A DNA stretch of 64,000 nt from Drosophila miranda (Eukaryota > Arthropoda > Insecta > Diptera > Drosophilidae): positions 7,089,001-7,153,000 of the forward strand of contig NW_022881614.1 of the NCBI RefSeq assembly GCF_003369915.1, in the 5' to 3' direction. The translations under genes and the position numbers were made by a program. The notes below the pieces were generated by a model. It was not told the DNA's origin. It saw only the letters and a list, made by a program, of their open reading frames with translations, and did not search any database. Of this stretch, positions 9,919-21,444 are shown piece by piece (position 1 is the stretch's first letter; each line of letters opens with the position of its first letter).

Positions 9919-12007
9919 CTATGCCGTTTTTGCATCCACGGGAAAGAAGTCTTTGAGTAGGGTGGTGCGACGCTTCTCAGCAATATCCATTTGGTTCTCG
10001 AGATCACCCAGGTCCGTTGTCTCAGCGCGCTCTATTTTCCAGGACAGGTTCTCGATTTCAGCCTCCAGTTGCGCCTGAAACACAAATCAAATCAGTAGTA
10101 GAATTTTAAGCTTCTGGAAATGGCTTGCAAACACTTACCTGCTGGTATTCGAAGAGATTCTTCCGGGAGCTGCCCTCCATATAGTATGCATACGGGTAAG
10201 TGTACTGTAGTGTGTATCGGCACTTGGCCAGCAGTGCCGCTGCATTGAACAGATACTGCCAGTCGATCCAGGTGCCGCTGCCGTTCATCACCTTGGAGTT
10301 GATGCGCTGGCGCAGCCGGTCGATCGTCTGCTGCTCGAGCTTCATCGACTTGGAGTGGTTCTCCCAGCGCTCGTAATAGTGGAGGTACTTCTTGAGGGCC
10401 TCCCGGGCCTGCACGTGCACCGATTCGTTGGCAATATTGGGGTTGTCCTTGTAGCGCGAACACTCGTAGTACTCGGATCCGTGCGACTTCCAATCCCCCA
10501 GGCACATCCAGCAGAAGTCGTGCTTGCAGTTGAAGCACTGCATGTGATTGCAGCCGCCGTTCTTCTCGATGCAGATGTGACACTTGGGGCAGTCTTTGGT
10601 GTGGGCACTAATGTAGTTGGCCGTCTCGCTGTCGTCAGCGCACTTGGTCAGCCACTTCTTGATGACCTGGCAGTCTGTTGGCGCATGATAGTCCATCCCA
10701 CACTTGAAGCAGAAGCCCGTGTGGCACTCCTTGCAGATGGCACGTTTGGCGGAGATCTCCGATGATTGCACAATGATCTGGCTGTTGGGTCCCGGGCAAA
10801 ACCTGAACTCTGGAAGAGATTTGACATAGTCCTTGAACGCGAACTGCTGATACTTGTCCCTCATGACGGGCCGATTAACCAAGGTCAGGACCAGGTCCTC
10901 TGGCACCCGCACATTACACTTCTGGGCCATGCAGCCAATTTGCGTGGAAATGCCCTGGAATATCTGCGTCTCGAAAAAGTGGTCCAGCAGTCCTTACAGA
11001 AAGAGTGGTCACATGCCAGGCTGTAGAACTTGTCACCCAACTGCGAGCTGGCGCATACGAGACACATCTGACTCCGGTATTGGGGGACATTCGAGTTGGC
11101 AATACTGACCACCGACGAGGACGTCTTGTACCCGCTGCTGCCCAGCTTCACAAGCTGGGCACTGGCCTCAGCCGCCGCCGCACTGGTTGAGGCGGCATCA
11201 GTCACCACAGTGGGCGGCTTGATGCGCGCCGTCACCAGCAGGGCGTTCGCATCTTGTCGGTACTTCTCCACCACCACCAGATTGTCCCACTGGTGCTCCA
11301 GCAGCAGCACCTTGGCCAGCGAGGGCGTTATCTGCAGTATCGTGTTCAGCTTCTCCACCCGCTCGTTGAGCAGCTTCTCAATATCCTCCACGGTCAGGCA
11401 CTCGTACTCAAAATACTCGGGATCGGCTCGATTCGGGTCCAAGCGCTCCACATCACAGTCTTCGCCTGCAAAGGGGAGGGAGATTGGTTAGTAAATCAGT
11501 TTTTGTTTTCCCCCTGGGGTCAGCCGTCAGCCATCGGGTGCTACAGGGGGACAAACGGATGACGGGTCGGCTCGCACAACTGTGAACTCGGAACTGAGGC
11601 GCAGCCGCTCCGGTTAGTAATACCCGGTGCGGTCTGCGTCTCACACCCCCCCTAGGACACAGAGGGTTGCGAGCGAACCGTCACCCGCCGTACCTGTGCA
11701 CACCGGTGGAAGTGCGACTATACTCTCCCCGTGAGGGCGGCTGGAAACAGGTCCTAGCACGGTCATGTCTCTGCTAGGATGCTGGCGAATGGTAGTCGGG
11801 CGGAGAGAAGAAAACTCTCAGTGAAATTACCCCAATCCAAGGTGACACTGTTATATGCCGAGGGATGCATGGCCGGGGGGGTGCCCGGTCGCTAATATGC
11901 GCACTCTGGATACCTGCCGACCTCCAGTTTAAATCAGGCTTCCCGGGGCAAGCGGGCTATGCCTCGGGTGACCAACCTCTTCCCGCCTACTCGTGGGAAC
12001 AAAAATG

Positions 12008-13446
12008 CCAAACATATCAAAAATACCAAATAAAAACACCGCAAAGGAGCTCGGTACTCCTCTTAAAGTACCGGAGGGACAAGCCAATCCCTCTGCACCA
12101 GCGCCTGGGAACCCGGGTCCAAAGAAGACGGGGAAGGAGACTGAGTCGGTCCACCGTCTTCAGGCAGCAGCCGCAGCGAGGGGGGCCCGAAAAGCCAATC
12201 GGGTCCTTCCAAGTCGGGTGGCTCCAAGGGCGAAGCGGATACCGGGGCGGCTGCCAAGCAGAGCGTAATCGCGGCTGGTAAGCGCACCGGGACCGAAGAA
12301 CCCATGGGAGCCCCGGCGGGCAGCGTCTCTGCACCACGGGGTGGAAAGCCGTCGTACCAGGACAGGAGACGAGCGGCTTTCATCCTGTCCAACGAAGACC
12401 CGAACTTCAAGGCGTCAGCCGAAGGAAAGGAGCAGAGGCTGTGGGCCTGCTCAATCCTTCCACTGTTCCAGCCAGCCAAAGCCGGAAAGGGCGCAGCCAA
12501 GGCCGCCAACAAGCGGCAACGCTCAGCGGAGGACCCCGCAAATCAGCCAGGCCAAGCCCAGCAAGCCAAGCGGGTGAAGACCCACCTCACGAACCGGTCG
12601 TTCGCTGAGGTGGCGAGGGGCAGGACCCTGATCGGTGTCCTGGACAGGGGCGCCGAGGACGGCCATGTCCCTCGCGATAAGTGGCACCTGGTGGAGAACG
12701 AGCTCCAGGACCGGTTCCTACTGGAACTGGAGGAGAACGGCGGACCACCGCCAAAGTGTGAGGACGCAGGGTGGCATCAAGGCAAGGTGAAAGCCATCGC
12801 CTGCCAAGACGCTCGCTCTGCGGCTCTTTACATGAAGGCGGTGGCGGCCCTAAAAGAGGTCTATCCAGGGGCGAAACTGGAGGCCGTGAAGTGGGAAGAT
12901 GTCCCTAGTCGCCCGAGAGCCAGAGCGTGGGTCTCGGCTAAGCCTGCAGAGCCTGAGAAGATCCTCAGGTTACTGCAGGTCTGCAACCCCCACCTTCCTA
13001 CAGCCGATTGGAAGGTGGCAAAGGTGGAGGATATCCAAGGGCAGAGGCGCCAGATTATCCTCGTCCTAAATGAGGAATCCATTGATCTCCTCGCAAAGTC
13101 GGACGGTGTAGTGGATTATGGCTACAAGAAGGTCACCATATCCACTTACAAGTCCGATCGCAAGGGCAGGCAAGCGGAGGTCGAGCCAGACCCGGAGCTG
13201 CCGGAGATCCCAAAAGAGGGGGCCTCGTGCGAGGAAGACAACCCGGCGTCGGATGCGGCGTCCATGATGTCGGACGATATCTTGGACGACTACGCGTTCG
13301 ACGAGAGCGACCTAGCCAGAGGTCTCAGCCACATCGTTGTCGGGGAGGAGCCGGAGTCCCCTGACAGCGATCTAGAAGTAACAATGGTGGAGGCGAGCCT
13401 CAGGAATGTCGTTGACGCTCCTGCAGATAAACCTCCACCATTGTAA
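12008..13446 (+). pseudogene. LOA-type LINE ORF1, one frameshift
   Basis: The likely start is MPNISKIPNKN at 12008. That frame runs Pro/Ala-rich and passes into the main frame through an indel near 12180-12200. The main frame is open from before 12304 to 13446 (380 residues from the ATG at 12304). It contains a basic patch (NKRQRSAEDP), a conserved-looking middle (HLTNRSFAEVARGRTLIGVL), and a very acidic C-terminus (SMMSDDILDDYAFDESDL). No CCHC knuckle was seen, unusual for an ORF1. It overlaps ORF2 by about 41 bases. Confidence 0.7.
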
Positions 13447-16400
13447 GGCAGCATGCGCTGCTCTACTGCTCCACCTGGCCAAGGGTGGAGCCGACATAGT
13501 CCTCATTCAGGAGCCCTGGATCCTCGGAAACAGGGTCTCCGGTCTGAGGACTTCTGACTACAAGCTATATGTAGCTGAAACCGCAGGTAAAATTCGTACC
13601 TGCATTCTTGCAAAAAGAGAGTTGCACCTATTTTTGCTTCCAAATTTCAGCAATGAAGACCACACCGCAGTGAGCCTCGAAGGCCAGGAGCGCTCACTGA
13701 GGATCTGCTCCGCATACATGGGGCATGAACAACCAGACCCCTCTCCACACGCGCCTCTCCGGGCTCTAATCGCAGACTGCTCGGCCAAGGACATCGGCCT
13801 AATTGTGGGGTGCGATGCCAATGCACATCACTGTCAGTGGGGAAGCACTGACACAAACGAAAGGGGTGAGTACCTTTTCAGTTACTTACTGACCACTCAG
13901 ATGGTCTTACTAAACCGGGGTAGTGATCCCACCTTTATCATTAAAAACCGCAAGGAGGTCCTGGACCTCACGCTTGCCTCTCATGAGATACAGCGTAACA
14001 TTGTATCCTGGAGGGTCCTGGAAGAGCACTCCTTCTCGGACCACAGGTACGTGGAAACTGTCTTCTCCTTCTCAGTACCGAAGCCAGTCCGATTCCGAAA
14101 CATCAGGCGGACAAACTGGACTCGGTACTCTGATTACCTCTGTCGTGTTCTCCCTGAGCCCCCATCTGAGGAGGAGTTCTCCACGGAGGCCACGACTCGT
14201 CTTCTTAAGATCTTTACCGACGCCTGCAATAAGGCGCTCGACAAAGCATGCCCCTCTGGCAAGAACAGAGGCCGGAAGAACCCTGAATGGTGGAATCCGA
14301 AACTGGGTGAACTCCGGAAAGCCTCCCGGAGACTCTTCAATAAAGCTAAGGCTGAAAACGTTGAGCAAAACTGGGCCGAATACAAGGCCAGTCTGTCAAC
14401 CTACAACAAAGAACTTAGAAAAGCCAAACGCACCTCCTGGCGTAAGTTCTGCAGCGAAATCGAGAGTAACTCAGAAGCCTCACGCTTGCGCAGAGTTCTC
14501 TCGAAGACAACACCCACCCTGGGCTACTTGAAGAACACCGACCAGTCGTGGACTACGTCCAGCGAGGAGTCGCTAAATCTTCTCCTAAATACCCACTTCC
14601 CTGGCTGCGATGAAAACAGACCCAACTACCTCGCGCCTCCTTCTGTCGCCTCAAATGCCATCTTGGGACTGCTAAGCCAGGAGAACATTTCCTGGGCGAT
14701 CAGAAGCTTTAAACCCTACAAGTCCGCGGGGCCAGACGGCATTTTCCCTGCCCAACTGATTCACGCGGGACATAAAGCCATTAACTGGCTCAAAATAATT
14801 TACGAGGGAATCTTCTCCACGGGTGCATTCCTGACACCTGGCTTCAGACCAAAGTCGTATTCATACCCAAGGCAGGCAAGCCCTCGCACACTGCCCCAAA
14901 GGATTTCAGACCCATAAGTCTATCGTCTTTTCTTCTAAAGGCGATGGAGCGGCTCCTGGGGCTGCATCTAACGGCGTGCATTCCGTCCAGTCTGATCTCA
15001 GACTCCCAGCATGCCTATCGGAAGGGAAGATCCACCGAAACGGCCCTACACTCGATCACATCGATCATCGAAGCATCCCTTAATTTTAAGGAGTACACCC
15101 TAGTAGCCTTCCTCGACATAGAAGGCGCCTTTAACAACATCCTTCCGACCGCCATCACGGGCGCACTGACGGATCTGGGCGTTGTACACAATGCAGGACG
15201 GTTGAGGCATCACTGGGGACGTCAACGTGTACCAGATTTGTCAGCAGAGGCACACCGCAGGGCGGAGTCCTCTCGCCCCTCCTATGGAACGTGGCAGTGA
15301 ACACACTGCTGCGGGAGATAGAGGGGGGTGGCTGCCGTGTGGTGGCGTACGCGGACGATGTTGCCATAGCATTCTCCGGAAAATTTCCGCAGACATTGTG
15401 TGAGTGCATGACAAGTACTCTCACGAAAATGTCGAAATGGGCAGACAAATGCGGGTTAGGCGTCAACCCGTCTAAAACGGAACTGGTGCTTTTCACTAGG
15501 AAGTACAAAGTTCCGGTACTGATTCCCCCAAGACTATGTGGGGAAACGCTAGTCTTCAGCAACAACGCCAAGTATCTTGGCCTAATCCTCGATAGAAAGC
15601 TCGATTGGAAATTGAGCATAGAGGATAGAGTAAAGAAGGCCACAGTGGCCCTCTATACTTGCAGGAAAGCCATCGGACTAAAATGGGGAATAACCCCTTA
15701 TATAGTTCGGTGGCTCTACACCGCCATCATACGACCAATCATGCTCTATGGAGTGGTGGTATGGTGGCCAGCCTTGGACAGAAGGACATGCCTCAATAAA
15801 CTCAGCAGAGTTCAACGCATGGCAGAGCTATGCATAACTGGCGGGCTACGCACTACTCCAGGGGAAGCCCTGGATACTGTGCTGGACCTCCTCCCTGTGG
15901 ATCTCATGGGAAAGAAGGTGGCAACACTTTCCGCCCTCAGAATGAGAGAAGCCAGACTGTGGAAAGCATCCGCGGTTGGGCACTCGGGAATCCTGATGAG
16001 ACTCCCGCTATTACTAGAGAGGACAGATTACTGTATCCCCAGTGATCACCTCTCGACGCCCTTCCAGGTATCAATCCCATCTAGGGAGGACTGGGAGATG
16101 GGCGAACCAGGACCTGCAAATGCGGTCCACTTCTACACTGATGGCTCAAAGCTAGACGGCCGCGTGGGAGGCGGAGTCTACTGCAGCGAGCTTAACATCA
16201 GTCATTGCTTCAGGCTCCCGGATCACTGTAGTGTGTTCCAAGCGGAGGTTGAAGCCATCAAGGAGGCCATTTCGATCGTCTCCAAATTACTTCTAGATAC
16301 GCACTTAGTGTGCGTCTTCTCGGACAGCCAAGCAGCTATCAAAGCTCTAGGCTCAATATCGTCGAACTCAGCGACTGTAAATGACTGCCGCAGGTCTCTG

Positions 16401-16977
16401 CACGAGATCGCAGAGCAGTTAGATCTCTTCCTTATATGGGTCCCCGGCCACAGGGACATCGAGGGGAATGACGCCGCCGACGAGCTAGCCAGGCAGGGTA
16501 CTACGATTCCTCTCCTACCGGAGAGGGAGCAAGTAGCGATGCCCTTGGCTACGTGCAGGCTCCTAACGCACGAATTGTTCGAGCAAAATGCCAATAGGAG
16601 ATGGCAGCAAACCGTTTCCTGTAAAGTCTCAAGATTGATATGGCCATATCGATCGAAGAAGCGCTCAGCAGAGCTGTATAAACTCAGCAGAGCACAGTGC
16701 TCTGCAGTTACTAGAGCCATTACGGGACACTGGCAGATCGGCACTCACGCCTCTAGATTGACAGTCGTCAATCCCTCATAACGACTTCTGCAGGAGTTGT
16801 CGCGACGAGGAGGAGGAGGAATCGGTCCCCCACTTCTTCTGCCACTGCCCAGCCCTTGGAAATCGTCGTCTTCGAATTCTCGGGGCCGCTTTCCTCACGG
16901 ACATTTCGGACCTGTCCGTAATCAAACCAGGGACCTTGTCCAAATACATCCAAGCCACCGGATGGGACTGCCCTTAA
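13406..16977 (+). pseudogene. LOA-type LINE ORF2 (EN-RT-RNase H), multiple frameshifts
   Basis: It starts MSLTLLQINLHHCKAA with the APE endonuclease (LIQEPWILG, GCDANAHHCQWGS, SFSDHRYVE). RT begins at YKSAGPDGIFPAQL. Frameshifts occur near 14835 (before the KVVFIPKAGKP-type motif), near 15180-15210 and near 16765. Between them AFLDIEGAFNNI, RGTPQGGVLSPLLWN and YADDVAIAFSG can be read. RNase H follows with YTDGSKLDGRVGGG, FQAEVEAIKEAI, SDSQAAIKALGS and WVPGHRDIEGNDAADELA. The C-terminal CRSCRDEEEEESVPHFFCHC zinc motif ends at 16977. The domains are all recognisable, so this is a recently dead copy. Confidence 0.88.
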
Positions 16978-17127
16978 CCTGCAGTAGTATGCTCTCACGG
17001 TTCGGGCAACGCGAAGGGGCACATGCCCATGCGGCAACACAACGGACCTTTTATAGGTCCAAGTGAGCTTGGGGGCGGGAGGCTCTTAGCCCCCCCCTCC
17101 CGGCTACCGCCTTAACCTAACCTAACC

Positions 17128-18094
17128 TTCCCCCTGGGGTATCTAGTGATATCAACCCTTAAATGTACAAAAATGTACAGGGATGTGAATGGAATAACAG
17201 ATGACATTGCCCTGAGAACACCCTACATTCTACGGTGGGACGATTCAACTGGCAATTTGACCAATTGTCTTCATTTGGAGTATGATCTTAGTTTATTTAA
17301 AATAAAACTTGAAAAACTACGAATGCCGGTGAGGCTTATCAAATTTTGCCAGATCGTAACCACGACGCAAGCCACTGCCGCAGGAGACAGGTCAAAAAGC
17401 ATAGAAGAGACCGGAGTCGCCGGAAGGGAGGCACAAAGCAGAATGCAACAATGTACTTGAGCACGCACCTGAGAGTTCGAGTGCTTGCTGCGAGTGTGTG
17501 TGTGAGACAGACTTAGGCAGAGAGAGAGAAAGAGAGTCTAAACCTGGCGCCTACAAGAAGAGCGCAAGAGGAAGACTGGGCAATAATGAAGCCAACAACA
17601 AACCTCAGAGGGGGGCAAGGGCAATCGAACTACTTACGTACGACCGTTTGTACGTTCGCCAGTGTGTACGAGTATTCGTTTCAAGTTCAATTTCATAATT
17701 TCGACTTCATGGCCGCAGAGCCAAGCGGAACGTAACGAAACGAACATTAGGATAGTGGTTGTGCAGTGGTGGCTATGGGGCTGGGTGCGGACCTGGCGAA
17801 GGCGAATGTCAAGTGCTGGCCCACCAGCACTGAGAAGGTTAAATGCAAATTCTTAGGCCTAGGCCTTCCCAAAAAGGTGAATAACCAACCCGCATAGCCA
17901 CTTAGCCGCACAACAGCACATACACACACACACACACACAGACACACACACACACCGATTTTTGAACACATGTGTATCTGCAGATACATTATACGCATAT
18001 ATTGTACATTGATTCAGCTTCAGTTAAATCGATTGCAGATTATTGTCATGAAGGGAGGAGGGTTTAGACGAGGAGTGAAGGACGTGCGACTCAC
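17128..18094. other. Rest of ari-2 intron 1, with CA microsatellite
   Basis: After the second copy of the LINE target duplication this is intron sequence of ari-2 (minus strand). It includes a CA/TG dinucleotide tract at about 17926-17955 and purine-rich GAGAGAGAAAGAGAG near 17520. No exon was recognised in either strand. Confidence 0.5.
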
Positions 18095-18342
18095 CTGTAT
18101 TGTAATAATCATAGTCATCTTCGTACTCGCCATCGTTGTCCGATTCCAATTCCATTTCCATGTCCGAGTCCATGTCCATCCCAGGGGCTAGATGGAATTG
18201 CGTCTGTGTGTGTGACTTACGTTCTGCCTGTATGCGAGAGATTACAAGGCTGTTTTTAACGGGGGTTGCGGGGTTTCTTTTGTAACAGTTGTAAAGGGTG
18301 GTGTTAGTACCCTGTAGAACCAAAGGGGTCAATTGACCCCTC

Positions 18343-18482
18343 TCGAACTAGTTCTGCGCTGTTTACCGCGCAACTAGCTACGCAACTAGTTACGCGGGAA
18401 GCGAACGCGGACCAGGTCTACGAGCGTTACAATGTACTAGTTCTGCAACTAGTTACGCGGGAAGCGAACGCGGACCAGTCGA
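18343..18482. repeat. AACTAGTT-rich direct repeats upstream of the DUF4806-like gene
   Basis: A 33-bp sequence beginning CAACTAGTTACGCGGG is perfectly repeated at 18383-18415 and 18446-18478. Shorter GAACTAGTTCTGC and CAACTAGCTACG variants lie beside it. AACTAGTT is an 8-bp palindrome. The same motif family recurs on the other side of the small gene, at 19375-19560. Confidence 0.75.
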
Positions 18483-18957
18483 AAAAGAACCGAAAAACGA
18501 AGCCGCCTTCGGTTTGTTTTTGAAGGCGGCAAATAACCGCAATTCCGTGGAGTTACAGTGCCCACTCAGCTAGTTTTTACAGAGCCACGACATGCAATAA
18601 GCACCGAAATGGTAAGTTAATCGTGATATTTTACTGTAGTTGCGCTCGTGGAATGAAAGAGACAAGAATTTACACAAACAAAATGCATTTGTTTTCCTCG
18701 TTTGCTTTATGCGTTGATTTTGTTCACTTCTGTACAACATCTAATCGCTGGAAGAGTCTTTTGTGTAAACATTTATTAAAAAAGTGGAAAAGAATTAATA
18801 AATAAATTAAATTAATATAAACAGGTACGTGCAAATATATATTATATATTTCAAATAAAATGATGAGCAAAAGGCATTTGCGTAGACTCCGTAAGAGTGA
18901 AAGGGAAGCTAACATTGCAAAGTTAGCGTTGTGCAGGAAAGATAACAGATAACAGCA

Positions 18958-19282
18958 ATGAAATCGATTCTCCAGCCAGCTGGCGTTTTGAGCGGCTTAA
19001 ACTTTATTTTGAGTGAGGAAATTGTTCTAGCCTATAACGTCGATGGGGTCCAAGGGAAGAAGGCCCTTAGGACCCACAAAGAATTTTTTGCAGCTTTGCT
19101 AGGTAAAATACCATTTACACTTCTAGAAATTTAAAAATTTTTCATATAAATTAAAACAAATATTAATTACAGAATGTATTCCGCCTGGCGATGAGCCCCC
19201 CGAAAACACTGTGCGGAAGGCAATGCAAAGGATGAAGAAAAGGGTGTTTAAGAAGAAGTGTCTTGCCAAAAACCAGGAGTAG
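18958..19282 (+). CDS. Small two-exon protein resembling a DUF4806 C-terminal domain
   Basis: Exons 18958-19102 and 19173-19282 join through a 70-base intron (GTAAAA/TTACAG). They give 84 residues starting MKSILQPAGVLSGLNFILSE. The stretch EEIVLAYNVDGVQGKKALRT plus a basic end (MKKRVFKKK) looks like the DUF4806 domain, which I recall from many dispersed fly proteins of unknown role. Upstream, an ATG followed directly by GTAAGTTA (about 18609) and a short basic ORF (MSKRHLRRLRKSE, 18862 on) suggest that further 5' exons existed. They do not join in frame with certainty. It may therefore be a truncated gene or part of an undescribed mobile unit, since AACTAGTT repeats flank it on both sides. 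Function is unknown. Confidence 0.5.
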
Positions 19283-19374
19283 GCTAAACATCATATAATT
19301 AAAAATTATTCGTTATAATGAAAGACATTGTGTTTTTATTTTTGTATTATTCCAGACTGCCAGATTGACTACTA

Positions 19375-19680
19375 CCAATAGTCAGTTCGGAACTAGTTAC
19401 TGGTAACTAGGTCAGAGCTAGCTACAAGTAATCGAAGGGTAGTCGAGTGGGGAACTAGTTGCTGGCTTTCTACTGGTAACTAGTTCGGTAACTCCTGAGC
19501 AACTAGCTACGGGTAATCGAAGGGTAATCGAGCGGGAGTGGTTCCGCCCTAGGACATGCATGTGTTAAATTCTCCGCTGAAATACATTGCGGGTAATCGA
19601 TCTGGAACCAGGGAGGTGAGAATGGTAGCTAGTGCGGCACCAGTGCGGAACTAGTGGCCTGGTACTAGAGGGTAGTTATT
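19375..19680. repeat. AACTAGTT/GGTAATCGAAGGGTA repeat cluster downstream of the DUF4806-like gene
   Basis: At least five variants of GGAACTAGTTACTGG or GGTAACTAG, together with GGTAATCGAAGGGTAATCGAG copies, lie between 19388 and 19605, with further GGAACTAGTGG near 19645. They match the upstream cluster at 18343-18482 in motif but not in one long alignment. Confidence 0.65.
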
Positions 19681-20423
19681 GGTGCTGCCGCTGCCACCGC
19701 TATAGGCGGTGGTGGAAGTGGAAGATTTGGTGTTACGATGCAATTCTCGGACCAAGCTTTGCGGGGTGGCAACCAGAACGTAGAGAAGAGCAATACAAGG
19801 CACGGCACGGGAAGTTTTATTTTCGTTTATCCACATGTATACACACACACGCGCAGACACACTGGCCCTCACTGACACACTCTCGCATATGCAGTGCTCG
19901 CTGCACCGTTGCATTCAAGGTGTCTTAGTTGCAGTTTAAATTCATTTTTATATTAATAGAACACACGTCGCACACACACAGGCATAAACGGAGCGACAGC
20001 GTTGTTTTTGTTTTTCGATTAAAACACAGCTTTTTCGGAGAACATTTTTTGTTTCTTTGTTTCCTTCTTCTTTCGATTCGATCCAAGCGTTTTGCAGCAC
20101 TGCCACTGCAGCTATCGACTAAGTATACCTGTTATCGCCTGCTGGATTTTGAGGCAATAAGAACCTCTCGCGAACAGCTGATCCACACTTTAATATTCAA
20201 ATTAACGGATAGAAGTTAAATCGTGCTCATCTGCTTAATTTCGTAGAATTTTATTGAAAATAAACCCAAGGGCTGCGTGGCTGACGACAGTATATTTATA
20301 TTATTTCTATCTATCGATACATCGATATTTACTTTAGCAAGTGTTGTAAAAGGTTGGCTGCGACCAAACAGCTGTTTGATTTACCCGGGAAAATTTAAAA
20401 TTTGGGGAATCGCATTATGCGAC
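19681..20423. other. Spacer, no gene seen
   Basis: It holds a CCGCTGCCACCGCT-type low-complexity patch, CACACA runs (19843-19860 and 19970-19980) and AT-rich sequence. The right end is probably 3' flank of the minus-strand phosphatase gene. Nothing else was recognised. Confidence 0.45.
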
Positions 20424-21444
20424 TTAAGCTTCGTTCCCTTTATTGTCGACACGCTTCTTTTCCGCTTTACCCTCATCAGTTTCTTTAATTTTCTCATCTT
20501 CACACAGATACTCCATTAAATGACCCAAGCTGGGCAAAAACGTGTCGGGAACCATCATCAGTTTTTTCTCATTGCCTTCCATTTTCAGTTCCTGCGCTTC
20601 CTCGAGAGAGCCCGCTCCCGAGCCCACTAAAAGTGATTTGAACCCGCAGTTATTGGCAAAGATGATATCCGAACTTAATCTTACAGAGAAAATAACAGAA
20701 TTATTAAAATCAATCAATCACTCAAATTGCATCACTTACCGATCCCCAATGACGAGGGTCTTCTCCGGCTTGAGGGCTCCGGACTGCCTCAGCTTATACA
20801 CCATTTGAGGATTGGGCTTGCCCATGATCAGGGGCTTCCGGTTGCTGCACTTTTCAATGACAGCCACCATAGCCGCGGCACCCACAGTCACACGCTTTTC
20901 GCACACCGGGTAGATGGTATCCATGCAAGTCCCCAGAAACATAACCTTGGGGTTGAGCAGATAGGTGCAGGCCACCACGATCTTGGACACGTTGAAGCTC
21001 TTGTCTCTGCCGTCCACCACAGCTCCCACATCCGGATCGACTACTAAATTCCGGGCAAACTGCCCCATCTTACGTTCTTCTGCCTGCTGATCCATGGTAA
21101 CGGATTGGATGCCAGCCTTCTGGAGCTCTTCTTGGATTCCTGTCTCGCCCACGACTAGAACTTTCTTTTTGAACTTTTTGACCACCAGATAGTTGGATAT
21201 GCACGCCGCTGAGCTGAGAATTTCCTGTTCCCCCACTTTGAGACCGAGACACATGGCCTTCTGCGAAGCAGCGCTTCCCCTTGTTCCTAGTGGCATTGAA
21301 GGTTTCCTCAGATCCTTGAATGGGGTCGCCAAAGTTCCACAGTACTCCGTCTGTCCCAAAGAGTACGGTCTCAATGGAGCCCAGCCACTGGAGCACCTGC
21401 TGCTTTGGTATTTCGGCTAGGAGGGTGCAGCTTCGCTTAAACAT
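20424..21444 (-). pseudogene. Phosphoglycolate/4-nitrophenyl phosphatase-like HAD protein, catalytically dead
   Basis: C2-cap HAD phosphatases hydrolyse small phosphomonoesters using an Asp nucleophile in a DxDG motif. Minus-strand exons are 21444-20740 and 20679-20424, with a 60-base GTAAGT intron. The start is MFKRSCTLLAEIPKQQVLQW. Motif I reads FGTDGVLW, so the first (nucleophile) Asp is Gly. Shortly after, between NKGKRCF and the AMCLGLKVGE segment, the expected TNNS-type motif II region is missing and the frame shifts (about 21268-21285). The cap and core then continue (VVDGRDKSFNVSKIVVACTY, KPLIMGKPNPQMVYK, LVIGDRLSSDIIFANNCGF) to an acidic and basic tail ending KRVDNKGNEA. It resembles D. 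melanogaster CG11291-type genes. Both lesions argue for a pseudogene. Confidence 0.82.

Larger units (their letters stand above)
11521..17127 (+). mobile_element. LOA-type LINE in ari-2 intron 1
   Basis: The element is about 5.6 kb, flanked by a 13-bp target duplication TTCCCCCTGGGGT (11508-11520 and 17128-17140). It has a GC-rich 5' UTR of roughly 480 bases, an ORF1 without evident CCHC knuckles, and an ORF2 with endonuclease, RT and RNase H. It ends in a CCTTAACCTAACCTAACC tail instead of poly(A). The RNase H placed after RT points to the LOA/Bilbo/Trim group. Both ORFs carry frameshifts. A second, 5'-truncated relative lies at 40424-41505. Confidence 0.88.
9919..18179 (-). pseudogene. ari-2: ariadne-2-like RBR E3 ubiquitin ligase, frameshifted, LINE in intron 1
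   Basis: RBR ligases receive ubiquitin on a RING2 cysteine and pass it to substrates. Coding exons on the minus strand are 18179-18095 (acidic [18 protein letters not shown] start), 11465-10139, and 10074-9919 (ending PVDAKTA). Borders are GTGAGT/TTTGCAG and GTAAGT/TTTCAG. The main exon carries RING1 ([20 protein letters not shown]), the IBR ([19 protein letters not shown]) and RING2 with the catalytic Cys ([12 protein letters not shown]), followed by the helical Ariadne domain. Near 10978-10984, between CKDCWT and the FETQIFQG-type segment, the frame shifts. The shift looks like a few-base deletion inside RING1, so a normal full-length protein cannot be made. Intron 1 (18094-11466) holds a 5.6-kb LINE in the opposite orientation, about 40 bases upstream of the acceptor. 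Similarity along the remaining frame is otherwise very good. Confidence 0.9.

Noticed and set aside
17146-17460. Plus-strand 104-codon ORF in ari-2 intron 1
   Set aside because: It has no recognisable similarity, is intronic and borders the LINE target site; it is treated as chance.
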